A stretch of DNA of 64,000 nucleotides from a bacterium (lineage in GTDB: Bacteria > Bacillota > Clostridia > Christensenellales > CAG-138): positions 1 through 64,000 of the forward strand of contig JALFDW010000033.1 in assembly GCA_022778545.1 (NCBI GenBank), in the 5' to 3' direction. The stretch's first letter is position 1. The number at the start of each line of letters is the position of its first letter. Shown one piece after another: positions 12,423 to 22,745 of this stretch. The notes beneath the pieces are model-generated. The model was given only the letters and a program-made list of their open reading frames with translations, ran no database searches and was not told the origin of the DNA. The position numbers were made by a program, and so were the translations under genes.

Positions 12423-12890
12423 TCATTCGTCGCTGCCGGACTGTTCTTCCGTTTCGGGTTCCGCAGGCGTTTCTTCCTGCTCAAATGAGAATGCGCTTTC
12501 CGGCATCCGGGTGCCGGAAGCCGTTGTGCCGCCCCGTTTCCTGGCTTCCTCTTCCGCTGCAGCGCGCGCCTTTTCGCGGTCTGTCATCACGGCGCTGAAC
12601 ACCATGAGCCCGATGAGGGAGATGAGACCCAGCACCCAGAGAACGGTGTTGAGGACCGAGCCGGTCGGCGCAATGTTGAAGATCTCCAGCACGCCCTTTA
12701 CGATGAGCAGCACGCCGGAAACGGCCGAGAGAATGCGCATCCAGAAACGATATTTTTCCGGTGAGCATTTCGGGTATTCGTTCCGCAGCAACTTCGCTTT
12801 GCCGAAGATGGCGATCCACAGCAGATACACGCCTGCCGCAGGCATAACGAGGGAAAACAGATCAATTTGGGGCAATTCCATTTGGGGCAT
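12423..12890 (-). CDS. Hypothetical membrane protein
   Basis: MPQMELPQIDLFSLVMPAAGVYLLW... two or three TM segments, charged C-terminus; start chosen at MPQMEL. Confidence 0.65.
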   Translation of the reverse strand: MPQMELPQIDLFSLVMPAAGVYLLWIAIFGKAKLLRNEYPKCSPEKYRFWMRILSAVSGVLLIVKGVLEIFNIAPTGSVLNTVLWVLGLISLIGLMVFSAVMTDREKARAAAEEEARKRGGTTASGTRMPESAFSFEQEETPAEPETEEQSGSDE

Positions 12891-12981
12891 TGATTCGGTT
12901 CCTGCCTTTCTAAAATATACCAATCCGGTTCGGATTATACAAGCGTCCGCCCGGCTTGTTAACCCAATGTTTACAGACGGT

Positions 12982-14433
12982 TCAGATCCGCTTGAGCTTT
13001 GCGCCCTCGCGGGTATCCTCCACGGCAAAGCCCAGCGCCTTGAGCGCTTCGCGCAGCTCATCCGCACGGGCCCAGTTCTTCGCCTTGCGCGCTTCGATGC
13101 GCTCGAGCGCAAGCGCTTCGGCCTCCGGGTTCGCCTCGCCTTCCGTCACGACGGTGGCCTGCGTTTCCGCCTTTGCAAGCCGCTCCGCTTCCGCGCGTGC
13201 CCGTTCTGCGGCGGGGAGCAGGGAGAGGCCGAGCACCGTATCGAATTCGCCGAGGAGTGCGAGCTTCGTCGTGGCGTTCGTTTCGGATTTCAGCACGTCA
13301 TACAGCACGGTCACGCCGAGGGACGTGTTGAGGTCGTTGCCGAGCGCGGCGTGGAACTTTTCGCGCAGCGGCTGTGCCGCCGCTTCATCAAAGGCTTCAC
13401 CCGCTTCCGGCCGGAGGGCTGCGATGCGGCTGATAAGCTTGTTGTAGGTCGTTGCCGCATTGTCAAGATTCTCAAAGCTGAACACGAGCGATTTCCGGTA
13501 GTGCGACTGCAGGCAGAACAGCCGGTACACGAGCGGGTCATACCCTTTTTCCTCGAGCAGGGAGACCGTAAGGAACTCGCCCTTGGATTTGCTCATCTTG
13601 CCGCTGTTCGTGTTCAGGTGCAGCACATGGAACCAGTATTTGCACCAGGGGTGCCCGAGATACGCTTCGCTCTGCGCGATCTCGTTGGTGTGGTGCGGGA
13701 AGGCGTTGTCGATGCCGCCGCAGTGGATGTCAAGATCCTCGCCGAGGTGCTTCATGCTGATGCCGGAGCATTCGATGTGCCAGCCCGGATAGCCCGTGCC
13801 CCAGGGGGAATCCCATTTAAGCTCCTGATCTTCGAATTTGGACTTGGTGAACCAGAGCACGAAGTCCGCCTTGTTGCGCTTGTTTTCGTCCGCCTCTACG
13901 CCCTCGCGCACGCCGACGGCGAGATCCTCTTCTTTATGATCGTTGAAGATATAGTACTTGTCGAGCTTTGCGGTGTCGAAATAGATGTTGCCGCCCGCTT
14001 CGTAGGCGTAGCCCTTTTCGATCAGCCTCTCGATGAGGTGGATGTACTCCGCGATGCAGTTCGTCGCGGGTTCGACCACATCCGGCCGCTTGATGTTGAG
14101 CTTGCGGCAGTCCTCAAAGAACGCGTCCGTATAGAACTTCGCGATCTCCATGACCGTCTTGTGTTCGCGCTTTGCGCCCTTGAGCATCTTATCCTCGCCG
14201 GTATCCGCATCCGAGGAGAGATGGCCGACGTCCGTGATGTTCATGACGCGCTTGACGTTATAGCCGGAGTAGCGCAGGTATTTTTCCAGCACGTCCTCCA
14301 TGATGTAGGAGCGCAGGTTGCCGATATGGGCAAAGTGATAGACCGTCGGGCCGCAGGTGTACATCTTGACGATGTCCGGGTGGTTGGGTATAAACTCCTC
14401 TTTTCTGCGGGTCGCGGAGTTGTAAAGCTGCAT
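12982..14433 (-). CDS. cysS: Cysteinyl-tRNA synthetase
   Basis: 483 aa; MYTCGPTVYHFAHIGNLRSYI, GWHIECSGIS, KMSKSKGEF. Confidence 0.97.
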   Translation of the reverse strand: MQLYNSATRRKEEFIPNHPDIVKMYTCGPTVYHFAHIGNLRSYIMEDVLEKYLRYSGYNVKRVMNITDVGHLSSDADTGEDKMLKGAKREHKTVMEIAKFYTDAFFEDCRKLNIKRPDVVEPATNCIAEYIHLIERLIEKGYAYEAGGNIYFDTAKLDKYYIFNDHKEEDLAVGVREGVEADENKRNKADFVLWFTKSKFEDQELKWDSPWGTGYPGWHIECSGISMKHLGEDLDIHCGGIDNAFPHHTNEIAQSEAYLGHPWCKYWFHVLHLNTNSGKMSKSKGEFLTVSLLEEKGYDPLVYRLFCLQSHYRKSLVFSFENLDNAATTYNKLISRIAALRPEAGEAFDEAAAQPLREKFHAALGNDLNTSLGVTVLYDVLKSETNATTKLALLGEFDTVLGLSLLPAAERARAEAERLAKAETQATVVTEGEANPEAEALALERIEARKAKNWARADELREALKALGFAVEDTREGAKLKRI

Positions 14434-14481
14434 GATCTTCCTCCTTCGGGAAAGCGTTGCCGCCGGATTTTCAATTTATTA

Positions 14482-15855
14482 TTATACCACGCCGGAGAGC
14501 TCTTCCGCAAGGCGAACGGCAGCCGCGACGGAAAGCTGATCCCTTGCATCCACCTGATAATCCACGCAGGCGTTGCGCACGGCGGCGGGGTTTGCGGCGG
14601 CGCCGCGCTGGGCGAGGAGCGCCTCCACCATTCCGGCAAATTCAGCAATCTTCGGATAAGGGAAGCGGAGCGTTTTCATGCTCCCGCACTCCGGTTCCGC
14701 CGTGCGCGCCGTGATGACGGGCAGCACGTTTGCGGGGGAAGCAAAGGCCGCGCGCCGTGCGAAGAAAGCGCGCATCTCCGGCGCGGAACAGTCTGCGTCG
14801 TCAAAAAGGAGCAGAAAGCGCAGCGGTTGTGCGCCGAGGGAGGAGAGCAGCGCGTCCCCGTCAAAGGCGGCGCCGCGGGGAAGCAGCACGAGCCGAAGCT
14901 CCGGCAGCTCCTCGGCGAGGTTGAGCGCAAGTGCGGTCTTTCCCGTGCCGGCGGGCCCTGTGAGCAGCACGGGCTCCGCCGTTTCGCCGCGCATGAAGCG
15001 GATGGAATGGTCAAGGAGCGCGGTGCGCTGCGGCTCATAGAAGGGGAGGGGGCAATACTGCCCGGCGGGCCGGGAGAAGGGAAGAAACTCGTTTTGTTTC
15101 ACGTGAAACAGCTTATCCCGCAGGAACGGCGCGGAGCCGTATGCGGCGAAGAAATTCCAGAGATCATCACAGAGGGCGCGCCAATCTTCCGACTCGAGCA
15201 GGCGGATGATGACCTCCTCGAGCGCCTCATCCGAAACGTAGGAGTCCCGAAGGCCCATTTCCCCGTAGTGCCAGGAGAGCCATTCGGCTTCGGGCGGCAT
15301 GGAGGCAAGGAGCGGGGCGGGCATTTCCGGTTCCGGCGCTGGTTTTGCGTTTGCGGCGGGTGCGGGGCGGACGCTGCCGCCGGCCCACACGGCGGAGGAC
15401 ATCAGGGAGATATTGTCCCGAGCGTGGCGCGGCTTGAGCTGAAGCGCGCGATGGCGTTCGGCCGCCATGCGGTAAAGATGCGCGCCGGAGAGTGTTGCCA
15501 GCTCCCCGAGGATGGCAAGGTCCGCGCGCATGGCGCTGCGCTCGGCTTCCTCCATGCGGCCGTCCGCCGCCATGACGGCAAAGGCGTGGGGGCGCAGGAG
15601 CACGAGTGAGATGAGATAATCGAGCCAGAGATCCCCGCTGACACGGCGCGCGCCGCAGGAAAGGAGCGCGGCGGTAAGTGCATGATAGCAGGAGAGGGCG
15701 CCAAGCGTATCCCCCGCATGGATGGCTGCCGCCGTGGCGAACAGGTGCGCGAGCGGAGAATCCTCCTGCCCGTCCCGCAGGATCGTAAGCCGCGGGAGAA
15801 GGGAGGCGATGCGTTCCGCGCCCTCAGCGGGCGCGCATTCGCGGAAGCTGAACAT
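14482..15855 (-). CDS. AAA+ ATPase, DUF815-like
   Basis: Walker A LTGPAGTGKTALALNLAEELP, Walker B-like RFLLLFDDAD, ...FPYPKIAEFAGMVEAL. Confidence 0.75.
   Translation of the reverse strand: MFSFRECAPAEGAERIASLLPRLTILRDGQEDSPLAHLFATAAAIHAGDTLGALSCYHALTAALLSCGARRVSGDLWLDYLISLVLLRPHAFAVMAADGRMEEAERSAMRADLAILGELATLSGAHLYRMAAERHRALQLKPRHARDNISLMSSAVWAGGSVRPAPAANAKPAPEPEMPAPLLASMPPEAEWLSWHYGEMGLRDSYVSDEALEEVIIRLLESEDWRALCDDLWNFFAAYGSAPFLRDKLFHVKQNEFLPFSRPAGQYCPLPFYEPQRTALLDHSIRFMRGETAEPVLLTGPAGTGKTALALNLAEELPELRLVLLPRGAAFDGDALLSSLGAQPLRFLLLFDDADCSAPEMRAFFARRAAFASPANVLPVITARTAEPECGSMKTLRFPYPKIAEFAGMVEALLAQRGAAANPAAVRNACVDYQVDARDQLSVAAAVRLAEELSGVV
15095..15110. promoter_or_regulatory. parS: parS centromere site (perfect 16-mer)
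   Basis: TGTTTCACGTGAAACA, identical to the Bacillus-type parS consensus. Confidence 0.93.
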
Positions 15856-16033
15856 AAGACCCCCTTAAAAAGCAAAGAACTGGAGGCCGGGCATCCGGCC
15901 TAACCTTATTGTCCGTTGCGGGGCAGGAATTGTCAATTGTTATTTGCTTCGCCGGGCGGCGAATGATATACTTATTTTGCTTTTGCGCATAGTATGAAAG
16001 CGGAGAGCATAGTTTATTGGAAGGGCTTAAGCG

Positions 16034-17104
16034 ATGGAGAAAAAGATCATCCTGACGGGCGGCGGTTCCGCCGGCCATGTTACGCCGAACCTGGCGCTTT
16101 TGCCGCAGCTTCAGGCCGAGGGCATCGAGGTGCATTACATCGGCACGGCGGACGGCATCGAGCGCACGATCGTTTCGGAACGCAGCGACATCACATATCA
16201 CGTCATATCCTCCGGCAAGCTGCGCCGGTATTTTTCCTGGAAGAACTTCACAGACCCGTTCCGCGTGCTGCGCGGCATGTTCCAGGCGCGCCGCATCATG
16301 CGCGAGGTGAAGCCGGCGGCGGTGTTTTCCAAGGGCGGTTTCGTTTCCGTGCCGGTTGTGATCGCCGCGCACGGGAAGCATATCCCGGTGGTGACCCATG
16401 AATCGGACTATACGCCCGGGCTTGCGAACAAGATCAACGCAAAATTTGCGGATAAGATCTGCGTCACCTTTGAGGATACGCTTTCGCATGTGGGCGCGAA
16501 GGGCGTGCATACGGGGACGCCGATCCGCCCGGAGCTTTACGAGGGCGACAAGGCGCGCGGCCTTTCCTTCCTCGGGTTTGACGACAAAAAGCCCATCCTG
16601 CTCGTGATGGGCGGGAGCCTTGGCGCGGCGGCGGTGAACGACGCGGTGCGCGCGGCGCTGCCGAAGCTGCTCGCAAGCTACGACATCGTGCATCTCTGCG
16701 GGAAGGGCAAGGTGGAGGAAAGCCTTGCGCAGCCGGGCTACCGCCAGTTTGAATATGTGAACGAAGAATTGCCCGACGTGCTTGCTGCGACGGACATTGT
16801 CGTCTCCCGCGCGGGAGCGAACGCGGTGTTTGAGTTTCTGGCGCTCTCCAAGCCGGCGCTGCTCATCCCGCTGCCGCGCTCCGCGAGCCGGGGGGATCAG
16901 ATCCTCAACGCGGGCTACTTTGCGCGCAAGGGCTTTGCGATGGTGCTTGAGCAGGAATCGCTCACGCCGGAGACGCTGCTTGACGCGGTGAACGACCTTT
17001 ACGACAGGCGGCTTTCCTTCATCGCCACGATGAGCGCCGAGCCTCTTGCGGACGGCACGGACGAAGTGCTTGCGGTGATCCGCAGCGCCATGGAGAAAAA
17101 GTGA
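16034..17104 (+). CDS. murG: UDP-N-acetylglucosamine--N-acetylmuramyl-(pentapeptide) pyrophosphoryl-undecaprenol N-acetylglucosamine transferase
   Basis: GGGSAGHVTPNLAL, SKGGFVSVPVVIAA, SRAGANAVFEFLALSKPALLIPLP. Confidence 0.95.
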   Translation: MEKKIILTGGGSAGHVTPNLALLPQLQAEGIEVHYIGTADGIERTIVSERSDITYHVISSGKLRRYFSWKNFTDPFRVLRGMFQARRIMREVKPAAVFSKGGFVSVPVVIAAHGKHIPVVTHESDYTPGLANKINAKFADKICVTFEDTLSHVGAKGVHTGTPIRPELYEGDKARGLSFLGFDDKKPILLVMGGSLGAAAVNDAVRAALPKLLASYDIVHLCGKGKVEESLAQPGYRQFEYVNEELPDVLAATDIVVSRAGANAVFEFLALSKPALLIPLPRSASRGDQILNAGYFARKGFAMVLEQESLTPETLLDAVNDLYDRRLSFIATMSAEPLADGTDEVLAVIRSAMEKK

Positions 17105-17320
17105 AAGGCGAAGGGTGAAAAGTGAAGGGCTGCGGGAAATTGACAATTGATAATTGACAATGCAGCCGAGAGGACGAATGTAGGGGATGGCCTCCGGACG
17201 TCCCGCGAAATAAAACAATGGCACCGTTTTCACCCGCGCCGTGAAGGTGCGCCGCACCTTCAAATCCATTTCCCTCTTCCCCGGGGAAGGGTGAGGGGGA
17301 TGGGATGCTGCATCCCAACA
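17105..17320. repeat. Mosaic repeat block downstream of murG (G-F-A-D)
   Basis: GTGAAAAGTGAAGGGCTG, AATTGACAATTGATAATTGACAATGCAG, GGGGATGGCCTCCGGACGTCCCGC, GAAGGTGCGCCGCACCTTC. Confidence 0.88.
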
Positions 17321-17347
17321 TATTTTATAACACGAAAGGAGAAACCC

Positions 17348-18901
17348 ATGCGGGAGCTTACGAAAGAGCAGGTTGAAAAGCGGCTTGCCGCGCCCAACGG
17401 GTCGGAGACGCTGTTCGCGGAGGCGGAAGCCGCCTTTGATGCGGCGTGGGCGCTGTTTGCGGAGGATGGGAATGCCGCGGCATGCGCGTTCCTTTGCCGC
17501 TGCGCAAAGCGGCAGGCCTATGCGGCGCGCATCGACGCGCTGCTCGGGGAGGCGCGTGCGCCCCTGTATGCGGCGCTCCGTTCGGACGCGCCGAAGCTGC
17601 GCAAGAATGCAGCCCGCCTTGCGGGCGCGCTTGCGGATGAGCGGGATGTGCCTGCCCTTGTGGCGGCGCTTGCGGCGGAAGAACAGCGATTTGTGCGCCC
17701 GTCGCTTCTGCTTGCGCTCGGCGCCTGCGGTGGGGAACAGGCGGAAGCTGTGCTTTCGGCCTATTCCGTGGCGCCTGCGGCGGACGTGGGAGAGGAACGC
17801 CATGTGCGGGAAGAGACGGACGCGCTTGCCGCCGCAAAAAAGCGGTTCCTGCATTTTGAAAAGCATGGGTTCACAGGGCTCCCGAAGGCTTACCCCATCG
17901 AGCTCCGCACGCCGGACAAGCTGGAAGGCTCGCTGCGCTTTGAGCTGGAAGCCCAGGGCATCACGCCGGTCTCCACCGAGCCCGGCGCCGTTTACGTCAA
18001 CACAAAGGAGCTTGCGCCGCTGTTCGCGTGCCGCAGTTTCTTTGAGCTGCTGTTCCCGATCGCCCGGAAAGCATCCGCTGCGCCGGAACTGATCGCCCGG
18101 CATGCGGGCGCGTTTCTCCGGGAACTTTTGCCTGCTGCGCATACGGGAAAGCCGCCTTTCGGCTACCGCATCGAGGTGCGGGGTGAAAACGCGGAACGGG
18201 CTGCGCTTGCGAAGGCGGTCGCCGCGAAGCTCGACGGCAGCATGCTCGTCAACGCGCCCGGGGATTATGAGGCGGAGCTTCGCATCGAACTTCGCCCGAA
18301 TGGCAGTGCGGATGTGTTCCTGAAGCTGTATACCATACCGGACAGCCGCTTCGCGTACCGCGTGGGTGCGCTCCCTGCTTCCATTCATCCGGCGACGGCG
18401 GCGGCTGTGCTCCGCTATGCGCGGGCATATTTAAAGGAAGGCGCGCGCGTGCTTGATCCCTGCTGCGGCAGCGGGACACTGCTGATCGAGCGGGGAAAGC
18501 TGACGGAAACGGCTGCGCTCACGGGCGTGGACATCGCGCACAAGGCCATCGGCATCGCGCGGGAAAACGCCGCGGCGGCAGGCTCGCAGGCGAAATTCAT
18601 CTGCAACGACTGCCTGCGCTTTGAGGCGAAGCGCAAATATGATGAGGTGATCGCTAACCTGCCCTTCGGCAACCGGGTAGGCACGCATAAGAATAACGAG
18701 CGCCTGTATGCCGCCATGCTGGATAAGCTGCCGGAATGGCTCGTGCCGGGGGGCGTTGCGCTCCTTTACACCATGGAGTTCACGCTCCTTAAAAAGCTTG
18801 TGCGCGAGCGGCCGCAGCTTACGCTCATCACCGAAACACGCACGGAGGCGGACGGCCTTTTGCCGGGCGTTTTCCTGCTCAGGATGGCGCAGAAGCCGTA
18901 A
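17348..18901 (+). CDS. RNA methyltransferase, THUMP/RlmL-TRM14-like
   Basis: C-terminal SAM-MTase with DPCCGSGTLLIE and NLPFG motifs; start MRELTKEQ behind GAAAGGAG. Confidence 0.75.
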   Translation: MRELTKEQVEKRLAAPNGSETLFAEAEAAFDAAWALFAEDGNAAACAFLCRCAKRQAYAARIDALLGEARAPLYAALRSDAPKLRKNAARLAGALADERDVPALVAALAAEEQRFVRPSLLLALGACGGEQAEAVLSAYSVAPAADVGEERHVREETDALAAAKKRFLHFEKHGFTGLPKAYPIELRTPDKLEGSLRFELEAQGITPVSTEPGAVYVNTKELAPLFACRSFFELLFPIARKASAAPELIARHAGAFLRELLPAAHTGKPPFGYRIEVRGENAERAALAKAVAAKLDGSMLVNAPGDYEAELRIELRPNGSADVFLKLYTIPDSRFAYRVGALPASIHPATAAAVLRYARAYLKEGARVLDPCCGSGTLLIERGKLTETAALTGVDIAHKAIGIARENAAAAGSQAKFICNDCLRFEAKRKYDEVIANLPFGNRVGTHKNNERLYAAMLDKLPEWLVPGGVALLYTMEFTLLKKLVRERPQLTLITETRTEADGLLPGVFLLRMAQKP

Positions 18902-18934
18902 AAGCCGAAATAATATGAAATTGTGAAAAATATG

Positions 18935-18964
18935 TTGAAGTATGCTGGAGAGGGATGCTATAAT
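18935..18964 (+). promoter_or_regulatory. sigma-A-type promoter upstream of CoA-transferase operon
   Basis: TTGAAG - 18 bp - TATAAT. Confidence 0.5.
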
Positions 18965-19026
18965 AATCCGGTATGCGCGGCCGGTGCTTTGAACCGGCGG
19001 CGACGACAGGAAGGGTTATAAAAAAC

Positions 19027-19716
19027 ATGCCAAAGTTTATTTCGCCGAAGGAAGCGGCTGCCTGCATCCCGCACGGCGCAACGCTCATGATCGGCGGTTT
19101 CATGGGGTGCGGCAATCCGCACAGGATCGTATCGGAGCTTGCAAAAAGCGGCAAGGGCGATTTTACATTGATCTGCAACGATGGCGCGATTCTGAACGGG
19201 CCGGATGGCAGCGAGTGCTACGGCGTTGCAAAGCTGATCCGCAACCATCAGGTGAAGCGCCTCATTGCGAGCCATGTCGGGCTCAACCCGGAGGTTGGCC
19301 AGCAGATGAACGCGGGCGAGCTTCAGGTGGATCTTCTGCCGCAGGGCTCCTTTGTGGAAATGATCCGCGCCGGCGGCTCCGGCCTCGGCGCCGTCGTAAC
19401 GCCCACCGGCGTTGATACCACTGTGGAGAATTCCCCGTTCGTTTACTCCAAGGTGGAGCTTGCGGGCAAAAAATACCTGATGATGCAGCCGCTGCATGCG
19501 GACTTTGCGCTCGTTTCCGGATATTATATCGACCGCAAGGGGAACATCTGGTACCGCGGCACCACGCGCAATTTCAACCATGTCATGGCGCTTGCGGCGA
19601 ACACCGTCATTGCCGAGGCGGATTATGTGGTCGACTGCGGGCAGATCGCGCCGGAAAACGTCGTTACGCCCGGCATCTTTGTGGATTACGTTGTGGATGG
19701 GGGAAGGGCGAAATGA
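19027..19716 (+). CDS. atoD: CoA transferase subunit A (acetate/acetoacetate type)
   Basis: MPKFISPKEAAACIPHGATLMIGGFMGCGNPHRIV...; adjacent B subunit. Confidence 0.88.
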   Translation: MPKFISPKEAAACIPHGATLMIGGFMGCGNPHRIVSELAKSGKGDFTLICNDGAILNGPDGSECYGVAKLIRNHQVKRLIASHVGLNPEVGQQMNAGELQVDLLPQGSFVEMIRAGGSGLGAVVTPTGVDTTVENSPFVYSKVELAGKKYLMMQPLHADFALVSGYYIDRKGNIWYRGTTRNFNHVMALAANTVIAEADYVVDCGQIAPENVVTPGIFVDYVVDGGRAK

Positions 19717-20372
19717 ATCATGAGGAAACGAGGGCGTATATCGCAAAGCGCGCGGCGCTCGAACTGCATGACGGCGATGTGGTGAACCTCGGCATCGGCG
19801 TTCCTTCGCTGGTCTCCGCCTATCTGCCGGACGATATCCGCGTTGTGTTCCACACGGAGAACGGCATTGTGGATGAAGGCCCCTGGCCCGATCCTTCCAA
19901 TACCGAGCCGAGCTACATCATCAACGCCAGCGGGAACCCCACGAGCGCGCTCCCGGGCGGCGCATATGTGGATTCCTCGCTGTCCTTTGCGATCATGCGC
20001 GGCGGCCATCTGGACTGCACCATCCTCGGCGCGCTGCAGGTGGATGCTGAGGGCAACATCGCCAACTGGATCATCCCCGGCAAGCTCCTTCCGGGCATGG
20101 GCGGGGCAATGGACCTTGTCGTCGGCGCAAAGCGCGTGATCGTCGCCATGGAGCATACCGTCAAGGGCGCGCCGAAGATCATGAAGCGCTGCACGCTGCC
20201 GCTTACTGCCTCGGGCTGCGTGAACATGATCATCACGGAGATGTGCGTGCTGAAGGTCACGCCGGAGGGCCTCCTGATGACGGAGATCAATCCGGAATAC
20301 ACCGTGGCCGAGGTGCAGGCGGCGACGGAGGCGGAGCTGATCATCTCGCCGGATCTCAAGCCAATGGCGTGA
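19713..20372 (+). CDS. atoA: CoA transferase subunit B (acetate/acetoacetate type)
   Basis: LGIGVPSLVSAYLPDDIRVVFHTENGIV; 4-bp overlap with subunit A. Confidence 0.9.
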   Translation: MNHEETRAYIAKRAALELHDGDVVNLGIGVPSLVSAYLPDDIRVVFHTENGIVDEGPWPDPSNTEPSYIINASGNPTSALPGGAYVDSSLSFAIMRGGHLDCTILGALQVDAEGNIANWIIPGKLLPGMGGAMDLVVGAKRVIVAMEHTVKGAPKIMKRCTLPLTASGCVNMIITEMCVLKVTPEGLLMTEINPEYTVAEVQAATEAELIISPDLKPMA

Positions 20373-20394
20373 GGAAATAAATTGTCGAAGAATG

Positions 20395-20811
20395 GCGTGC
20401 CGAGAGGCACGCCTTTTGCGTCTGGGGGTGTCCTTGTTCAGCCCTCTCAGTCATCTTCGATGACAGCTCCCCCGAAGGGGGAGCCAAGACATGTTCCCGC
20501 CTGCACCCACATTGGAGCGACCTTGCCTCTCCCTCCGGGAGAGGTGGCAGCGCGCAGCGCCGACGGAGAGGGGGTGTAGGGGGCGATGCCCACATCGCCC
20601 CGCCTTATACAATTCAATACCTGCATTGGAGCGTTCCTGCCTCTCGCCACGGGAGAGGTGGCAGAGGCGTAAGCCGCTGATGGGAGGGGATGCGGGACGT
20701 CCAGAGGCCGTCCCCTACATTTTCGCTCTCGACTGCATTGTCAATTGTCAATTATCAATTGTCAATTTTCCCCAGCTCTTCACCTTTCACTTTTAGCTTT
20801 TACCTTTTTTC
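20395..20811. repeat. Mosaic repeat block (E-C-B-C-A-F-G), abutting parS
   Basis: Same modules; ends 1 bp before TGTTTCACGTGAAACA. Confidence 0.85.
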
Positions 20812-20827
20812 TGTTTCACGTGAAACA
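20812..20827. promoter_or_regulatory. parS: parS centromere site (perfect 16-mer)
   Basis: TGTTTCACGTGAAACA, about 140 bp upstream of parA. Confidence 0.95.
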
Positions 20828-20963
20828 CACCTCTTTTTGTTGTGTTCGGGGCACGCTTATATTATAATGGAAACCGAAAACGATTTGTGCGCCGCGCGAA
20901 TTTGCGCGAACCGTTGAGGCAGGGCGCGATTTTTGAGATTTGGAACGGATAAAGGAGCGGACA

Positions 20964-21743
20964 ATGGGCAAGATCATCGCGATCGCAAACCAGAAGGGCG
21001 GCGTCGGTAAGACGACGACGACCGTAAACCTTTCCGCCTGTGTGGCGGAGCGGGGAAAGCGCGTTTTGTGCATCGACATCGACCCGCAGGGCAACTGCAC
21101 GAGTGGCGTAGGTGTGGATAAGGAAGCGCCGGAATACAGCATTTACGATGTGCTGATCAATGGCGTATCCGCGCGCGAGGCGGCCGTAGCCACCGTGCAG
21201 AAGAATCTGTTTGTGATCCCGGCACGCAAGGAGCTTTCCGGCGCGGAGGTGGAGCTTGTGAGCACCATGGCGCGCGAGACGGTGCTCAAGCGCGCGCTTG
21301 CCGGTGTGCGGGAGGAATACGATTATGTGTTCATCGACTGCCCGCCATCGCTCGGACTCCTGACGATCAACGCGCTTACGGCGGCGGACACGCTGCTTGC
21401 GCCCATCCAGTGCGAATACTATGCGCTCGAGGGGCTTTCCGACCTCATGAACACCGTGAAGCTGGTGCGCGCGCACCTGAACCCGCAGCTCGATGTGGAG
21501 GGCGTGGTGCTCACGATGTTCGATGCGCGCACGAACCTCTCCGAGCAGGTGGTGCACGAGGTCAAGAAATTCTTTAAAAATAAAGTATATAATACCATCA
21601 TCCCGCGTTCGGTGCGCCTGGGCGAGGCGCCGAGCTTCGGCCTGCCCATCAACCAGTATGACCCGAAGAGCGTGGGCGCGAAGGCTTATGCCGCGCTCGC
21701 CAATGAGCTGATCGCAAAGGATGAAGGGAAGGGGAAAAACTGA
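20964..21743 (+). CDS. parA: Chromosome partitioning ATPase ParA/Soj
   Basis: MGKIIAIANQKGGVGKTTTTVNLSACVAERGKRVLCIDIDPQGN. Confidence 0.96.
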   Translation: MGKIIAIANQKGGVGKTTTTVNLSACVAERGKRVLCIDIDPQGNCTSGVGVDKEAPEYSIYDVLINGVSAREAAVATVQKNLFVIPARKELSGAEVELVSTMARETVLKRALAGVREEYDYVFIDCPPSLGLLTINALTAADTLLAPIQCEYYALEGLSDLMNTVKLVRAHLNPQLDVEGVVLTMFDARTNLSEQVVHEVKKFFKNKVYNTIIPRSVRLGEAPSFGLPINQYDPKSVGAKAYAALANELIAKDEGKGKN

Positions 21744-21744
21744 T

Positions 21745-22620
21745 ATGGCGATGAAAAAAGGCCTTGGGCGCGGGCTGGATGCGCTCCTTGGGGATTACAC
21801 GGCGGCGCCGCCGGAGGGCGTGCGGCAGACGGATGTTTATCTGATCGACACCAACGCGGATCAGCCGCGCAAAACCTTTGACGAGGAGAAGCTCCGGGAG
21901 CTTGCGGACAGCATCGCGCGGCACGGCATGGTGCAGCCGATCATCGTGCGGCAGAACGGCGAACGGTTCGTGATCGTTGCGGGCGAACGCCGTTTCCGCG
22001 CTGCGCGCATGGCGGGGCTTACGCAGGTGCCAGTGATCGTCAAGGCACTTGACGATGCGGAGGTGATGGAGGTTGCGCTCATCGAGAACCTCCAGCGCGA
22101 AAACCTGAACCCCATCGAAGAGGCTGCGGCCATCCGCTTCCTGATGGAACAGCATGACCTTACCCAGGAGGAAGTTGCAAAGCGGCTGGCGAAGAGCCGG
22201 CCGGCCATCGCCAATTCGCTGCGCCTTTTGAACCTGGATGACGGCGTACAGGATTATGTGCGCGAGGGTAAGCTTTCCGCTGGTGCGGCGCGTGCGCTCG
22301 TTGCCGTGAAGGATGTGCGCAAACAGCGCACGCTTGCGCAGGAAGCCGCGCTGCGCGGCCTTTCGGTGCGCGAAGTGGAACGCCGCGCGCATGCCGCCAA
22401 CAACGAGGAAGAGATCAAGCGGATGAAAGCCGAGCAGAAAGCGGAGATCGCGCGGGGGCGCATCTCGAACGATCTTTATGCCGCGCAGGAGCAGCTGCGC
22501 GAGCGCCTCGGCACGCGCGTCACCATCAGCGGCACGGAAGAACAAGGTAAGCTTGTGTTGGAGTATTATTCCAGGGACATGCTCGAAGGGCTGTATGAGC
22601 TTTTGATGCGCCAGAACTGA
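21745..22620 (+). CDS. parB: Chromosome partitioning protein ParB/Spo0J
   Basis: KKGLGRGLDALLGDY, GERRFRAARMAGLTQVPVIV, ALIENLQRENLNPIEEA. Confidence 0.96.
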   Translation: MAMKKGLGRGLDALLGDYTAAPPEGVRQTDVYLIDTNADQPRKTFDEEKLRELADSIARHGMVQPIIVRQNGERFVIVAGERRFRAARMAGLTQVPVIVKALDDAEVMEVALIENLQRENLNPIEEAAAIRFLMEQHDLTQEEVAKRLAKSRPAIANSLRLLNLDDGVQDYVREGKLSAGAARALVAVKDVRKQRTLAQEAALRGLSVREVERRAHAANNEEEIKRMKAEQKAEIARGRISNDLYAAQEQLRERLGTRVTISGTEEQGKLVLEYYSRDMLEGLYELLMRQN

Positions 22621-22745
22621 ACTTTCGTAAAAAATAAGGAATTTTGCTGGAAAAATTTACAAATCGGCAACCAATCGGCCTCCGGCATCGTCTATACTGA
22701 AGATGGGACACGCACATCACAGAGACGGACGGAGGTATTCCTTTT

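Noticed and set aside
12423-13112. 229-aa version of the small membrane protein
   Set aside because: N-terminal 74 aa overlap antisense to cysS sequence and lack a TM or domain; start moved to 12890.
12511-15609. 1032-aa plus-strand ORF
   Set aside because: Antisense shadow of cysS and the DUF815-like gene, no recognisable domain.
15824-18388. 854-aa minus-strand ORF
   Set aside because: Antisense to murG and the RNA methyltransferase and crosses a repeat block.
20395-20811. CRISPR-like reading of the alternating repeats
   Set aside because: No uniform repeat/spacer periodicity, modules differ in length and orientation, and no cas genes.
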